Below, one piece after another: positions 45,056-54,389 of a stretch of 64,000 nt of DNA. This DNA is from Gracilimonas sediminicola (GTDB lineage: Bacteria; Bacteroidota; Rhodothermia; Balneolales; Balneolaceae): NCBI RefSeq assembly GCF_024320785.1, contig NZ_JANDBC010000001.1:330617-394616 (forward strand). The letters run 5' to 3'. The notes under the pieces are model-generated. The model saw only the letters and a program-made list of their open reading frames with translations, did not search any database and was not told where the DNA came from. A program made the translations under genes and the position numbers. Numbering within the stretch: position 1 is the first letter of the stretch; each line of letters starts with the position of its first letter.

Positions 45056-47182
45056 TCAGGCTTCCTGAAGCTCCAGATTCTGCTCAACCACTCGTTTTTG
45101 AACATCATGAGGAACCTGGGCATAGTGAGAGAACTCACGCGTATAGGTTGCACTTCCCTGGGTCATGGATTTCAGTCGGGTTGAATAGTGATCCAGCTCT
45201 TCCAGCGGCACATGGGCTTTTATCTTCTGAATCGAACCCTCTCCATCCATTCCCTGAATCTGCCCGCGCCGGGTGCTCAGGTCGCTCATCACGTCCCCCA
45301 TAAAGTCGGAAGGAACGGTAACTTCAATTTCATAAACCGGCTCCATCAGCTGAGGATTTGCCTGCATAAAACCATCCCGGAATGCCATTCGGGCTGCCGT
45401 TTTGAAGGCCGCTTCGTTGGAATCTACCGAGTGCATCGATCCGTCAAAAACGGAAACCCGGATATCACGAGCTCGACAACCACTCATAGGACCGTTCTCC
45501 ATTTTCTCCATCACTCCTTTGAGAATAGCCGGCATAAACCGGTTATCAATCACCCCACCCACAATGCAGTTCTGAAACACCAGCTTGCCGCCCCAATCCA
45601 GTTCGTGCTCCTGAACATCCCGAACCTTGAGGTCACTCGGTGGAGGCATTCCTTCTGTGTATGGCTCAATCAAAAGATGAACCTCCGCAAATTGCCCGGC
45701 TCCACCTGATTGTTTTTTGTGTTTGTATTGAGACTTCACTCCTTTGGTAATGGTTTCTCGATATGGAATTTTTGGAGTGATGAATTCCACATCCAGCTTA
45801 AACCGGTTCTTTAGCTGATCTTCAATCACGGCCAGATGTTCCTCACCCTGACCATGAATTATAACCTGCCGCAGTTCCTGACTGTGCTCAATAACCACCG
45901 AAGGATCTTCCCGGTGAATCTGATGGAGCGCATGTCCCAGCTTATCCTCCTCTCCCTCCTTCTTCAGCTTCACGGCTGTACGTATTGTTGTTGGAGGAAA
46001 CTGGATACCTTGTAGTTTAACTTCATGCCCTTTTTCGTGGAGGGTGTCGTTGACTTCTCCATCCTTCAGCTTCACCACAGCTCCGATATCTCCGGTTTGA
46101 ATTTCACTTATCTCGATACGCTTATGCCCTTCAGTCAGGAATAAGCTTCCAAGGCGTACTGAGGAATCATTGGAGCTGTTGATCAAATCCATTCCCGGCC
46201 TGATGGAACCGCCGTAAGTTTTGAAATAGATCAAATCTCCGACATGTGACTCGGAATGCGTCTTGAATAAAAACATCACGGGCTTGCCTTCCGGGTCCAG
46301 TTCAAAAACTTCTCCATCTTCAGTTTTTGGAGGATTTCCTTCCAGTGGATTAGGAGCCACATCATCGAGGAATCCCATTACCCGGCCGGTTCCCATATTC
46401 TTGGCCGCACAGTTTACAAACAGTGGAAAAATCTGACCGTTTACCAGTGAGATATGTAATCCCTTTTGCATTTGTTCTTCGTCCAGCTCCCCTTGCTCAA
46501 AATAGATGTCCATCAGGGTTTCGTCATTTTCGGCAATGGTTTCAACCAGTTCCTGATGCAGCTGCTGGGCACGGGCCTGTTGCGATTCAGGGATCGGCAG
46601 TTTATCCGGCTTGCCCCCTTTCTCGGGGAATTCGTACATCGTCATGCGAAGAACATCGATGATTGCGTGGAAATCAGGTCCTTCACTGAATGGATACTGC
46701 ACCACGGTTACCTGGCGTCCAAAATGTTCTTTGGCTTCGTCAACAGTCTTCCAGAAATCAGACTGATCCGTATCCGGTTTATTGACAACAAACATGGAAG
46801 GCACGCTGTACTTTTGAACGTATTTCCAGAGTGAATCGGTAGCTGTTTCAACCCCCTGTTCCGAGTTTAGCACAAAAATAGCGGTATCTGCGATACGAAC
46901 GGCTCCCGCCACCTCCCCGATATAATCCGATGTTCCAGGTGTGTCGATAAGATTAATTTTATGGCCCCGCCAGTCCAGGTTCATGAAAGACGAGAAAATT
47001 GATTTCTGCTTTTCCTTTTCCAGGCTGTGGTAATCAGAAACGGTATTCTTTTCTTCTATCGATCCTCGTCGGTTAATGGCTCCGGCTTCGAAAAGCATCG
47101 TTTCGGCTAACGTTGTTTTTCCGGAGCCTGAATGCCCCAACAGAACAACATTACGGATACGGGTAGGATTATAAACTTTCAT
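45056..47182 (-). CDS. Elongation factor G paralogue (EF-G2-like)
   Basis: 708 residues with all EF-G domains: G domain (P loop GHSGSGKTT at 16-24, DTPG at 80-83, NKPD), domain II (KTHSESHVGDLIYFKTYGGS), III-V (GGAGQFAEVHLLIEP; YEIEVTVPSDFMGDVMSDLS; STRRGQIQGMDGEG). Switch I is not canonical: EKEKQKSIF instead of the RGITI motif. The His after DTPG, which activates water in canonical EF-G, is Thr84 (DTPGTSDYIGE). It therefore belongs with the secondary EF-G proteins, not the housekeeping fusA, and may act slowly or without normal GTP hydrolysis. Alone on its transcript. Confidence 0.92.
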   Translation of the reverse strand: MKVYNPTRIRNVVLLGHSGSGKTTLAETMLFEAGAINRRGSIEEKNTVSDYHSLEKEKQKSIFSSFMNLDWRGHKINLIDTPGTSDYIGEVAGAVRIADTAIFVLNSEQGVETATDSLWKYVQKYSVPSMFVVNKPDTDQSDFWKTVDEAKEHFGRQVTVVQYPFSEGPDFHAIIDVLRMTMYEFPEKGGKPDKLPIPESQQARAQQLHQELVETIAENDETLMDIYFEQGELDEEQMQKGLHISLVNGQIFPLFVNCAAKNMGTGRVMGFLDDVAPNPLEGNPPKTEDGEVFELDPEGKPVMFLFKTHSESHVGDLIYFKTYGGSIRPGMDLINSSNDSSVRLGSLFLTEGHKRIEISEIQTGDIGAVVKLKDGEVNDTLHEKGHEVKLQGIQFPPTTIRTAVKLKKEGEEDKLGHALHQIHREDPSVVIEHSQELRQVIIHGQGEEHLAVIEDQLKNRFKLDVEFITPKIPYRETITKGVKSQYKHKKQSGGAGQFAEVHLLIEPYTEGMPPPSDLKVRDVQEHELDWGGKLVFQNCIVGGVIDNRFMPAILKGVMEKMENGPMSGCRARDIRVSVFDGSMHSVDSNEAAFKTAARMAFRDGFMQANPQLMEPVYEIEVTVPSDFMGDVMSDLSTRRGQIQGMDGEGSIQKIKAHVPLEELDHYSTRLKSMTQGSATYTREFSHYAQVPHDVQKRVVEQNLELQEA

Positions 47183-47248
47183 GGTAACTCCTTTTTCTCA
47201 TTTTTCAACTGCTACTAAATATCTAAAACACGAAATAATTAATTACTT

Positions 47249-47276
47249 TTAGTGCCTTGGTGCTTTAGTGGCAAAA
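47249..47276. repeat. Fragment of a widespread CTTTGTG/AGTGGC-type repeat
   Basis: Reads TTAGTGCCTTGGTGCTTTAG and TGGCAAAA, the word style of a palindromic element seen in many bacterial genomes (recalled, not searched). It lies in the divergent gap between the EF-G2 and asparaginase genes. No partner arm was found nearby. Confidence 0.3.
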
Positions 47277-47416
47277 TTTCTGCTATGTTTATTGATAGCA
47301 GCTTAACTTGTCAAAAAGCGCGACCAGCTTTTGCGCCAAAAATTCAATGAACAGTACCCATTCTTTTTGAATAGAATGTGAAGATCAAAAATAAACGGAG
47401 TCACGAATAAATCAAC

Positions 47417-48406
47417 ATGAAAAAGATTTTATTAATACAGACCGGGGGAACCATTGCCATGAACGCTAAAGGAGCTGGTGTTGAGCTGGATCCGGAGCGG
47501 TGGTCGAAGGTGTTGTATGAAGAGATTCCGGAGTTAAACGAAATTGCTGAGATTGTCACTTTCCCCCTTTTCTTCGAGGATAGTTCGGATTTGAATGCCT
47601 GGCACTGGGTGAAACTGGCCGGTTGTATTGAAGAAAAATATGATGAGTTCGACGGGTTTGTGATTCTGCACGGAACCGATACTATGGCTTATTCTGCATC
47701 GGCTCTTAGCTTTGGGCTGAAGAACCTGGGCAAGCCCGTCATCTTTACCGGATCGCAGCTGCCCATGAGTACCATTCGCAGTGATGCCCGCCGGAACCTG
47801 GTAAACGCCATCGAATTGGCTACGATGGATTTTAAGGAAGTCGGCATCTGTTTCAACGATGCACTTTATCGTGGGAATCGAGCCACCAAACTCAGTATTG
47901 GCGATTTTGATGCTTTCGGCTCTCCCAACTTCTCCCCTCTTGCTGATATAGGAATTCAGATTGAATCCCTCGTTCAGGAGCAATTCGGAAACGGGAATTT
48001 TGAGAACGTAGCCAAATATTCCGATGAGGTTTTTGTGCTTACGGCTCACCCCAACCTGAATCCCAAGCTTTTGATGGATTTGAAGCTGGACAACGTGTGT
48101 GCAGTAATTCTTCGGGCATTCGGAAGCGGGAATTTCTGCGTGAAAGGTGAAAAGAGCCTGCTTCCTTTTCTGGATAAATGCAGGGATCAAGATGTGATTA
48201 TAGCCATCGTCTCCCAAGCCGATTATGATTCGGTCGATCTCACCCAATACTCCGCAGGGCGAGCAGCTTTAGAACACGGTGCCATTAGTGGGAATGATCT
48301 TACCTTGGAAGCCGCTGTAACCAAACTCATGTTTTTATTAGCACATTACGATTCCAAAACCGATATTGAACAACGTTTCCAGCAATCGCTGGCCGGGGAA
48401 CTGTAA
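47417..48406 (+). CDS. Type I L-asparaginase (cytoplasmic)
   Basis: 329-residue enzyme hydrolysing L-asparagine to aspartate and ammonia. The N-terminal TGGTIA motif (Thr12) and HGTDTMAYSASALSF (Thr87-Asp88) give the two catalytic threonine regions; GSQLPMSTIRSDARRNLVNA and AVILRAFGSGNF are also family hallmarks. There is no signal peptide, so it is the cytoplasmic AnsA type. The downstream word-repeat hairpin separates it from the exonuclease gene, on the same strand. Confidence 0.94.
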   Translation: MKKILLIQTGGTIAMNAKGAGVELDPERWSKVLYEEIPELNEIAEIVTFPLFFEDSSDLNAWHWVKLAGCIEEKYDEFDGFVILHGTDTMAYSASALSFGLKNLGKPVIFTGSQLPMSTIRSDARRNLVNAIELATMDFKEVGICFNDALYRGNRATKLSIGDFDAFGSPNFSPLADIGIQIESLVQEQFGNGNFENVAKYSDEVFVLTAHPNLNPKLLMDLKLDNVCAVILRAFGSGNFCVKGEKSLLPFLDKCRDQDVIIAIVSQADYDSVDLTQYSAGRAALEHGAISGNDLTLEAAVTKLMFLLAHYDSKTDIEQRFQQSLAGEL

Positions 48407-48410
48407 TAGG

Positions 48411-48468
48411 TTTTAGGTGTTAGTCTCAAGGTTTTAGGAAGGCTTCATCCAAAACCTAACACCTAAAA
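48411..48468. terminator. Word-repeat hairpin between asparaginase and exonuclease genes
   Basis: TTTTAGGTGTTAG (48411-48423) pairs perfectly with CTAACACCTAAAA (48456-48468), 13 bp. A second partial copy follows (ACCTAACACC to 48484), ending six bases before the next ATG. The same word builds the inverted repeat at 11856-12032. Confidence 0.5.
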
Positions 48469-48489
48469 CTTGCACCTAACACCTTCACC

Positions 48490-49206
48490 ATGTTTTTTAT
48501 TTTTGATGTAGAGACCGTTCCGGATTTTGATTTCATACGCCGGGTACTTAATGACCAGGATTCTGATCAGGAGCTGTTACTGGAAAAGGCGAGTGAGGAA
48601 TTAGCCAGAAATAAATCAGGTTTCCTTCCTCCTATGTATCACCGAATGGTTTCTTGGGTTGGACTTTGGATTGAGAATACCGGCGGACCTAAACAAAAAG
48701 TGGCCTGGAGTGGCGAGGATGAAAAGGAAGGTCTCAAACAGATTTTTGATGCAATAGGTACCTATAAAGACTTTGGCCTAATTCACCATAACGGAAAAGG
48801 TTTTGATATTCCTGTGCTAACCTACCGTGCGATGAAGCACGGACTACAAATGCCGGTTCGTATGCACGATTATGATATTCGCTACCGCTACAGCCGGCAC
48901 AATGTAGACCTGGTAGATGAATTCAGTAATTACGGAGCTAGTTCCTGGCCCAAACTCAAACATTTGGGTCAGCTTATTGGCATTCCCTTCAAACAAACCG
49001 GGGAGGGAAATGAAGTGCTGGCGATGTTCCAACGGGGTGAACTTGACCTGATTGAGCATTACTGCTACGAAGATGTAATGGCCACCTATATCGTGTGGCT
49101 GTACCACCAATACACAGCAGGACATATTCCCGAAGACCAGTTCAATAACCTGAAAGACCGGGCAATGAGTAAGTTGGAAGAGATTCAGTCCGGCCCGCCT
49201 ACGTAG
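48490..49206 (+). CDS. Predicted 3'-5' exonuclease (DNA PolB exo2 / RNase H-like)
   Basis: 238 residues of the family described as predicted 3'-5' exonuclease related to the exonuclease domain of DNA polymerase B. Exo I: FIFDVETVPD (Asp5, Glu7). Exo II: GLIHHNGKGFDIPVL (about 97-111). Exo III: IEHYCYEDVMATYIVWLYHQ (about 193-212). These hold the acidic metal ligands of the DEDD group. Acts on single-stranded or recessed 3' ends; precise role unknown. No polymerase domain is fused. Confidence 0.87.
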   Translation: MFFIFDVETVPDFDFIRRVLNDQDSDQELLLEKASEELARNKSGFLPPMYHRMVSWVGLWIENTGGPKQKVAWSGEDEKEGLKQIFDAIGTYKDFGLIHHNGKGFDIPVLTYRAMKHGLQMPVRMHDYDIRYRYSRHNVDLVDEFSNYGASSWPKLKHLGQLIGIPFKQTGEGNEVLAMFQRGELDLIEHYCYEDVMATYIVWLYHQYTAGHIPEDQFNNLKDRAMSKLEEIQSGPPT

Positions 49207-49209
49207 ATT

Positions 49210-49234
49210 CGCTACGACGCAGAGCGTCATAGCG
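49210..49234 (+). repeat. REP palindrome 1
   Basis: CGCTACGACGC-AGA-GCGTCATAGCG, nearly perfect palindrome (one bulge). Pairs in head-to-head orientation with the copy at 49302, 3' of the RAYT gene. Confidence 0.85.
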
Positions 49235-49301
49235 AGGTGGTTTTTCATCATGAGGATGAAGCTTATGCTGATTAAGAATCAGCTATTTTTACTTCACCAC
49301 T

Positions 49302-49326
49302 CGTTCTGACGCTCTGCGTCGGAACG
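49302..49326 (-). repeat. REP palindrome 2
   Basis: CGTTCTGACGC-TCT-GCGTCGGAACG. The core GACGC-TCT-GCGTC is the reverse complement of the core in copy 1. Lies 4 bp from the end of the RAYT gene. Confidence 0.85.
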
Positions 49327-49329
49327 AAC

Positions 49330-49875
49330 TTACCCCCGATATACATCAATATCTACATATCCCGTTGAATCACAATTATAATCCCCATAAGAAGAATACC
49401 TCCAATCCGATTCTCTCCGAACCAATCCTGCTTTGACCGGATTGTAGTGAATGTAATTCAACTTTTGCTCCATAACTTCATCTGAAAATATTTGTTTTGG
49501 GTGAAAACCCTCCGCCCAAAGTTGATATTCCCTGTCTGTTCTATTGTTAACTCTTGCTTCCTTTAATCTATTTAACCAATACTTATTTCCATCTTCAATC
49601 ATAGAATCAATAATCTGACGTGCCGTAAATGATTTAAATCCTGCAATACACTTAGAAAGATTATTTCCTTTCGAAATGAAATGTATATGATTCGACATAA
49701 TCACATAAGCGTAAAGCTTGATTCTCCTCTCTCTGCTCAGAAAATTTAACCCATCTAACAAAATATCCCGAAATCGTTTTTCACTTAATAAGTTGTACCC
49801 ATTGACGATCGATGATGTAATGAAATACGGGTATCTCTCATCTAATATTTTATATCGGCTTCTACCCATTTTCAA
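49330..49875 (-). CDS. REP-associated tyrosine transposase (RAYT, Y1/HUH)
   Basis: 181-residue IS200/IS605-related single-strand nuclease that binds and processes REP palindromes. Motifs: PYFITSSI (about 16-23), HUH pair in MSNHIHFI (His63, His65), and LNYIHYNPVKAGLV (about 139-152) with the presumed catalytic Tyr (Tyr141 or Tyr144). Four REP palindromes lie just outside the gene, two on each side in inverted pairs, which identifies their likely substrate. Such genes are usually vertically kept single copies without ends of their own. Confidence 0.92.
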   Translation of the reverse strand: MKMGRSRYKILDERYPYFITSSIVNGYNLLSEKRFRDILLDGLNFLSRERRIKLYAYVIMSNHIHFISKGNNLSKCIAGFKSFTARQIIDSMIEDGNKYWLNRLKEARVNNRTDREYQLWAEGFHPKQIFSDEVMEQKLNYIHYNPVKAGLVRRESDWRYSSYGDYNCDSTGYVDIDVYRG

Positions 49876-49940
49876 TCTTTTTTATTGGTAAGAGCGATTG
49901 GAAGTCAATTCCTTACAGAATAATTTTCCTTGCCTTATTA

Positions 49941-49964
49941 GCCACGACGCAGAGCGTCTTAGCC
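49941..49964 (+). repeat. REP palindrome 3
   Basis: GCCACGACGC-AGA-GCGTCTTAGCC, same core as copy 1; on the 5' side of the RAYT gene. Confidence 0.82.
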
Positions 49965-50029
49965 AGAGAGTAGTTTAAATTCGGTAGTAGCTCGTTGGGC
50001 ACTTATTCGACATAGCTGGTTTTTTCCCT

Positions 50030-50054
50030 CGTTCTGACGCTCTGCGTCGGAACG
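50030..50054 (-). repeat. REP palindrome 4
   Basis: Identical over all 25 bases to copy 2 (49302), so the pairs 1/2 and 3/4 are the same arrangement repeated on both sides of the RAYT gene. Confidence 0.85.
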
Positions 50055-50070
50055 AACCCTTCTTACCATA

Positions 50071-51555
50071 TTATACCACCCGGTCCGGGTCGCTGTAATC
50101 AGGGGTATCTCCCCGATAGCCAAAAATAGTTTTAATCAGCTTCACCGACCACTTGCTTTGGTTCTTGATATACCACTGATCGGCAGCGCGACGTGCCCCC
50201 AATCCCCAGCTGGGGTATGGGTGAATGGTATCCGCAATGCCCCGCATAGATACCCCGTTTTTAATCGCCACGGCATATTCAGAGATAAATTCTCCGGCAT
50301 GAGCTCCCACTGCTGTAGCTCCAAGGATTTTACCCGATAATTTCTTAGCGAAGACTTTAACCAGGCCGGTAGTCTCTCCTTCAGCCACCGCCCGATCGAT
50401 TTTGGAATAAGGAAATCGATAAACCTCATATTTTTCGCCTTCCTCTTTTAGCTGCTTCTCCGTTTTGCCAACATGAGCCAATTCCGGATCTGTAAAGGTG
50501 ACCCACGACACCATATCTTTTTCAATCTTCATGGGTACTACTTTTAGCAGAGCTTTTGTAGCTGCGATCTTGGCCATATGCTCGCTCATATGGGTGAACT
50601 GATATCGTCCCGTCACATCGCCGGCGGCATAAATATTAGATTGACTGCTTCGGCAGGATTCATCTACTACAATGTTCCCTTTATCTGTTTTTACTCCGGC
50701 TGCTTCCAAGTTCAGTGAAGAGGTATTGGCTCTTCGTCCCGTTGCCATTAAAAGAGCATCCCCTTCAATCACTTTCTCTTCGCCCTTAATTTCAACCTGT
50801 ACTTTAATTCTATTTCCGTCCTGCATCACCTTTTTTACTGAAGCGTTCAATTGGTAATTCACGCCCTGTTTCTTCAACTCATCGTGTAGTATGTCAACCA
50901 ACTCCGGATCGTCATTCGCTAAAATTCGGTCGGCCATATCAATAATGGTAACTTCTGATCCCAGGTTTACAAAAGCCTGAGACATTTCCGTACCAATAGG
51001 TCCGCCACCGATAATCAGTAACTCTTCAGGTAAATCTTCTATCTCAAAAAGGCTTTCATTTGTCAGGTAGTCCACCTCTTCGATTCCATCTATCGGTGGC
51101 ACAAATGCTTTGGCTCCGGTAGCAATAATGAAATATTTGGATGATACTGCTCTTGTTCTGCCATCCTTATATTCAATTTCAATGGTATGATCATCTTTAA
51201 AAGAAGCCAGCCCGTGAACCACTTCAATGCCCATGTCTTCAAAAATCTCCGGCCGGTCCGCATCGTGATACACTTCTTTGCGGACGTGGTCCACGTGTTG
51301 CATCACCTTTTTGAAATCGATATTCGGCTCGGCATCAATCAGCCCGTACTTTCCGGCATCTTTAATTTGGCAAGCCACTTTTCCGGCTTTGAGCAGGGTT
51401 TTGGAAGGAATACAGCCCGTCCATGTGCAATCGCCACCTAACCGGTCGGCTTCAACCATCATGGTTTTTGCTCCAAAATTAGCCGCTATCCCCGAAGCTG
51501 TTAAGCCGGCAGCTCCCCCGCCAATTACAATCATATCAAAATCATATCCAGCCAT
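50071..51555 (-). CDS. FAD-dependent pyridine-nucleotide disulfide oxidoreductase
   Basis: 494-residue class I flavin disulfide reductase, closest in pattern to mercuric-reductase-like proteins. FAD motif IVIGGGAAGL (about 9-18), redox-active pair in GGDCTWTGCIPSK (about 40-52), NAD(P) motif IIGGGPIGTEMS (about 190-201), FAD phosphate site IYAAGDVTG, and the C-terminal His in TIHPYPSWG. It lacks both the N-terminal heavy-metal domain and the C-terminal Cys pair of MerA, and there are no mer genes nearby, so a general thiol or quinone reductase role is as likely. Monocistronic. Confidence 0.9.
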   Translation of the reverse strand: MAGYDFDMIVIGGGAAGLTASGIAANFGAKTMMVEADRLGGDCTWTGCIPSKTLLKAGKVACQIKDAGKYGLIDAEPNIDFKKVMQHVDHVRKEVYHDADRPEIFEDMGIEVVHGLASFKDDHTIEIEYKDGRTRAVSSKYFIIATGAKAFVPPIDGIEEVDYLTNESLFEIEDLPEELLIIGGGPIGTEMSQAFVNLGSEVTIIDMADRILANDDPELVDILHDELKKQGVNYQLNASVKKVMQDGNRIKVQVEIKGEEKVIEGDALLMATGRRANTSSLNLEAAGVKTDKGNIVVDESCRSSQSNIYAAGDVTGRYQFTHMSEHMAKIAATKALLKVVPMKIEKDMVSWVTFTDPELAHVGKTEKQLKEEGEKYEVYRFPYSKIDRAVAEGETTGLVKVFAKKLSGKILGATAVGAHAGEFISEYAVAIKNGVSMRGIADTIHPYPSWGLGARRAADQWYIKNQSKWSVKLIKTIFGYRGDTPDYSDPDRVV

Positions 51556-51698
51556 AAATCAATGTCTCCTTTTTAGATAGAGATGACCTAACCATCTGTA
51601 TGCTTACTTCATTTCATACAATATATCTTTACTCATCATATAAAATGCAAGCACTTCGGAGATCAATAATTTACAGCCGGATTGATTAACTGATTTTG

Positions 51699-54389
51699 TT
51701 ATGCACGCACTGTAGGCATGGGTTTATCGGAGTTTTCGTCTTCTTCCTTGTTTTTTCTGAGTACTGCCTGAGCAGAGGCAAGGTGTGCCACAGGTACCCG
51801 GAATGGGGAACAGGACACATAATCCAAACCGGTGTTGTATGCAAAATGAACGCTGGATGGATCTCCACCGTGTTCACCGCAAATTCCCACTTTTAGTGTT
51901 GAGTTCACCATTCTGCCCAAACGCGTTCCGGCCTGAACAAACTGCCCCACTCCTTCTTCATCCAACACCTGGAAAGGGTCCTGCTTCAGAATGCCCCTTT
52001 CAATATAATCCGGTAAGAATTTTGCGGCATCATCACGGCTGAAACCATAGGTTAGCTGTGTCAGGTCATTGGTTCCAAAGGAGAAGAAATCTGCTTTTTC
52101 AGCTATTTGATCCGCCAAAATAGCCGCTCTTGGTATCTCGATCATGGTTCCTACTTTGTAATCCAGTTCTACACCGGCATCAGCCAGTATCTCTTGGGCA
52201 ACTCTGTCAACAACCTCCCGCTGGTTCACAAATTCCTCTACGCTTCCTACCAGAGGAATCATTATTTCGGGGAACACTTCCTTGCCTTGTTCAACCAATT
52301 CTATAGCCGCTTCAATAATAGCGCGGGTCTGCATTTCGGTTATTTCAGGGTAGGTGATTCCCAACCGGCAACCACGGTGTCCTAACATGGGGTTGAACTC
52401 TTTCAACTGGTTTACTTTCTGCAGGAGCTTGTCTGGTGTCACTCCCAGCTCGCCGGCCACTTTTCCGATTTCCTCTTTTTCCTGTGGAAGAAATTCATGA
52501 AGTGGCGGATCGAGCAGCCGAATAGTAACAGGTAGTCCTTCCATAGCCTCAAAAATTTCAGCAAAATCCTGCTTCTGGAATGGAAGTAAGTTGCTTAAAG
52601 CTGCAACACGCTCTTCTTTAGACTCCGCTATAATCATTTTACGCATAAAATTGACGCGACCGGGCTTAAAGAACATATGTTCGGTGCGGGCAAGACCAAT
52701 ACCTTTTGCTCCGTAAGAGCGGGCAACCTGTGCATCCTCCGGAGTTTCAGCATTGGTTCGGACTTTCATCAGCTCAATATCAGTTACCCAATCCATAAAG
52801 GTTTGGTATTCCTCACTGAACTCAGGTTTAGACAACTCTTTTTTACCCAGTATCACTTTCCCGGTATTACCATTCAGTGAAATCCAATCGCCTTCTTTTA
52901 CCGTTACCTCTCCATTGGTAAACGATCGTGTTTTGTAATTGATCACAATATCACTGCAACCGGCCACGCAAGGTTTACCCCATCCGCGGGCCACAACAGC
53001 GGCGTGACTGGTCATCCCTCCTCGGGATGTTAGAATACCTTCAGCAGAAGACATTCCACCCACATCTTCCGGGCTGGTTTCAATCCTGACCAGGATAACG
53101 GGCTCGTTGTCCTTACCTGCTTCTTCGGCTTTTTTAGAATCGAACACAACTTTCCCTACCGCTGCTCCTGGAGAAGCCGGTAACCCGCTTCCCAGTATGG
53201 TATTTTCTGCCTGCTCCCCATCTTTAAACTGAGGATGCAAAAGCTGTTCGATGTGTTCCGGGTCAACCAGGTCCCGAATAGCTTCATCTTTGGAAAGGAT
53301 CTTTTCTTCAACTAAATCGACCGCAATTTTGACTGCAGCAGCTCCTGTTCGTTTTCCGTTTCTGGTTTGGAGAATAAACAGGTTGCCATCCTGAATAGTA
53401 AACTCAATGTCCTGCATATTTTTATAATGCGATTCAAGACTTCCGGTATAGCTAACCAGTTCCTTATAGATCTCAGGATTTCTTTCTTCTAACTCTGCAA
53501 TAGGGTTTGGCGTACGGATCCCTGCTACAACATCTTCACCCTGGGCATTCAGCAGGAACTCACCATATAGCTTTGATTCGCCGGTAGCCGGGTTTCGGGT
53601 AAAGCAAACGCCCGTTCCGCTTTTCTCTCCCATATTTCCAAACACCATAGCCTGCACGTTTACCGCCGTGCCTATTAAACCATGAATATTACTGATTTGA
53701 CGGTACTTTATAGCTCGTGCGCTATTCCACGAATTGAACACGGCATTTATGGCAAACCGGAGTTGCTCCATGGGATCATCCGGAAACATGTGCCCGGTTA
53801 TTTTTCGATAAATCGCTTTATACCGATCCGTTAACTCCCGTAGGTGAGATGCGGTCAATTCAAGGTCTTCTTTAACGCCCACTTCTTTCTTCAGCTTCTC
53901 AATAGCTTCTTCAAAATGATCGTGGGTTACCCCCATCACCACATCCCCAAACATATCAATAAACCGGCGGTAACTGTCGTAAGCAAATCGCTCGTTGCCC
54001 GTTTTTCTGATAATCGCTTCTACAACTTCATCATTAATTCCAAGATTAAGAATAGTATCCATCATTCCCGGCATGGAAACGGCGGCACCCGATCGTACCG
54101 AAATCAACAAAGGGTCCTCTTCATTACCCAGCTTTAAGCCCATCTCGGTTTCAATATGTTTAACCCCTTCCCTAACCTGATCAATCAGGTTTTCGGGCCA
54201 TTCCATTCGGTTGTCAATTGTTTTCTTACATGCCTCTGTAGAAATGGTAAATCCGGGAGGAACCGGAATTCCGATGGTGCTCATTTCAGCAAGATTTGCT
54301 CCTTTACCCCCCAACAGATGTTTCATTTCTCTATTTCCATCTGTGCTGAATTTACCGAAGCGATAAACAAATTTTTCAAAATTAGCCAT
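51699..54389 (-). CDS. ppdK: Pyruvate, phosphate dikinase
   Basis: 896-residue enzyme interconverting pyruvate + ATP + Pi and PEP + AMP + PPi; gives gluconeogenic or glycolytic flux control. N-terminal ATP-grasp region (KHLLGGKGANLAEMSTIG, about 21-38; FGNMGEKSGTGVCFTRNPAT, about 241-260), phosphohistidine domain GGMTSHAAVVARGWGKPC with the swinging His, and PEP-binding barrel (GIGLARTEHMFF; FGTNDLTQLTYGFSRDDA; GICGEHGGDP with the catalytic Cys). Full length. No regulatory kinase gene is nearby. Confidence 0.97.
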   Translation of the reverse strand: MANFEKFVYRFGKFSTDGNREMKHLLGGKGANLAEMSTIGIPVPPGFTISTEACKKTIDNRMEWPENLIDQVREGVKHIETEMGLKLGNEEDPLLISVRSGAAVSMPGMMDTILNLGINDEVVEAIIRKTGNERFAYDSYRRFIDMFGDVVMGVTHDHFEEAIEKLKKEVGVKEDLELTASHLRELTDRYKAIYRKITGHMFPDDPMEQLRFAINAVFNSWNSARAIKYRQISNIHGLIGTAVNVQAMVFGNMGEKSGTGVCFTRNPATGESKLYGEFLLNAQGEDVVAGIRTPNPIAELEERNPEIYKELVSYTGSLESHYKNMQDIEFTIQDGNLFILQTRNGKRTGAAAVKIAVDLVEEKILSKDEAIRDLVDPEHIEQLLHPQFKDGEQAENTILGSGLPASPGAAVGKVVFDSKKAEEAGKDNEPVILVRIETSPEDVGGMSSAEGILTSRGGMTSHAAVVARGWGKPCVAGCSDIVINYKTRSFTNGEVTVKEGDWISLNGNTGKVILGKKELSKPEFSEEYQTFMDWVTDIELMKVRTNAETPEDAQVARSYGAKGIGLARTEHMFFKPGRVNFMRKMIIAESKEERVAALSNLLPFQKQDFAEIFEAMEGLPVTIRLLDPPLHEFLPQEKEEIGKVAGELGVTPDKLLQKVNQLKEFNPMLGHRGCRLGITYPEITEMQTRAIIEAAIELVEQGKEVFPEIMIPLVGSVEEFVNQREVVDRVAQEILADAGVELDYKVGTMIEIPRAAILADQIAEKADFFSFGTNDLTQLTYGFSRDDAAKFLPDYIERGILKQDPFQVLDEEGVGQFVQAGTRLGRMVNSTLKVGICGEHGGDPSSVHFAYNTGLDYVSCSPFRVPVAHLASAQAVLRKNKEEDENSDKPMPTVRA

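Noticed and set aside
50071-51555. A mercury-resistance (merA) gene
   Set aside because: There is no heavy-metal domain, no C-terminal Cys pair and no other mer gene.
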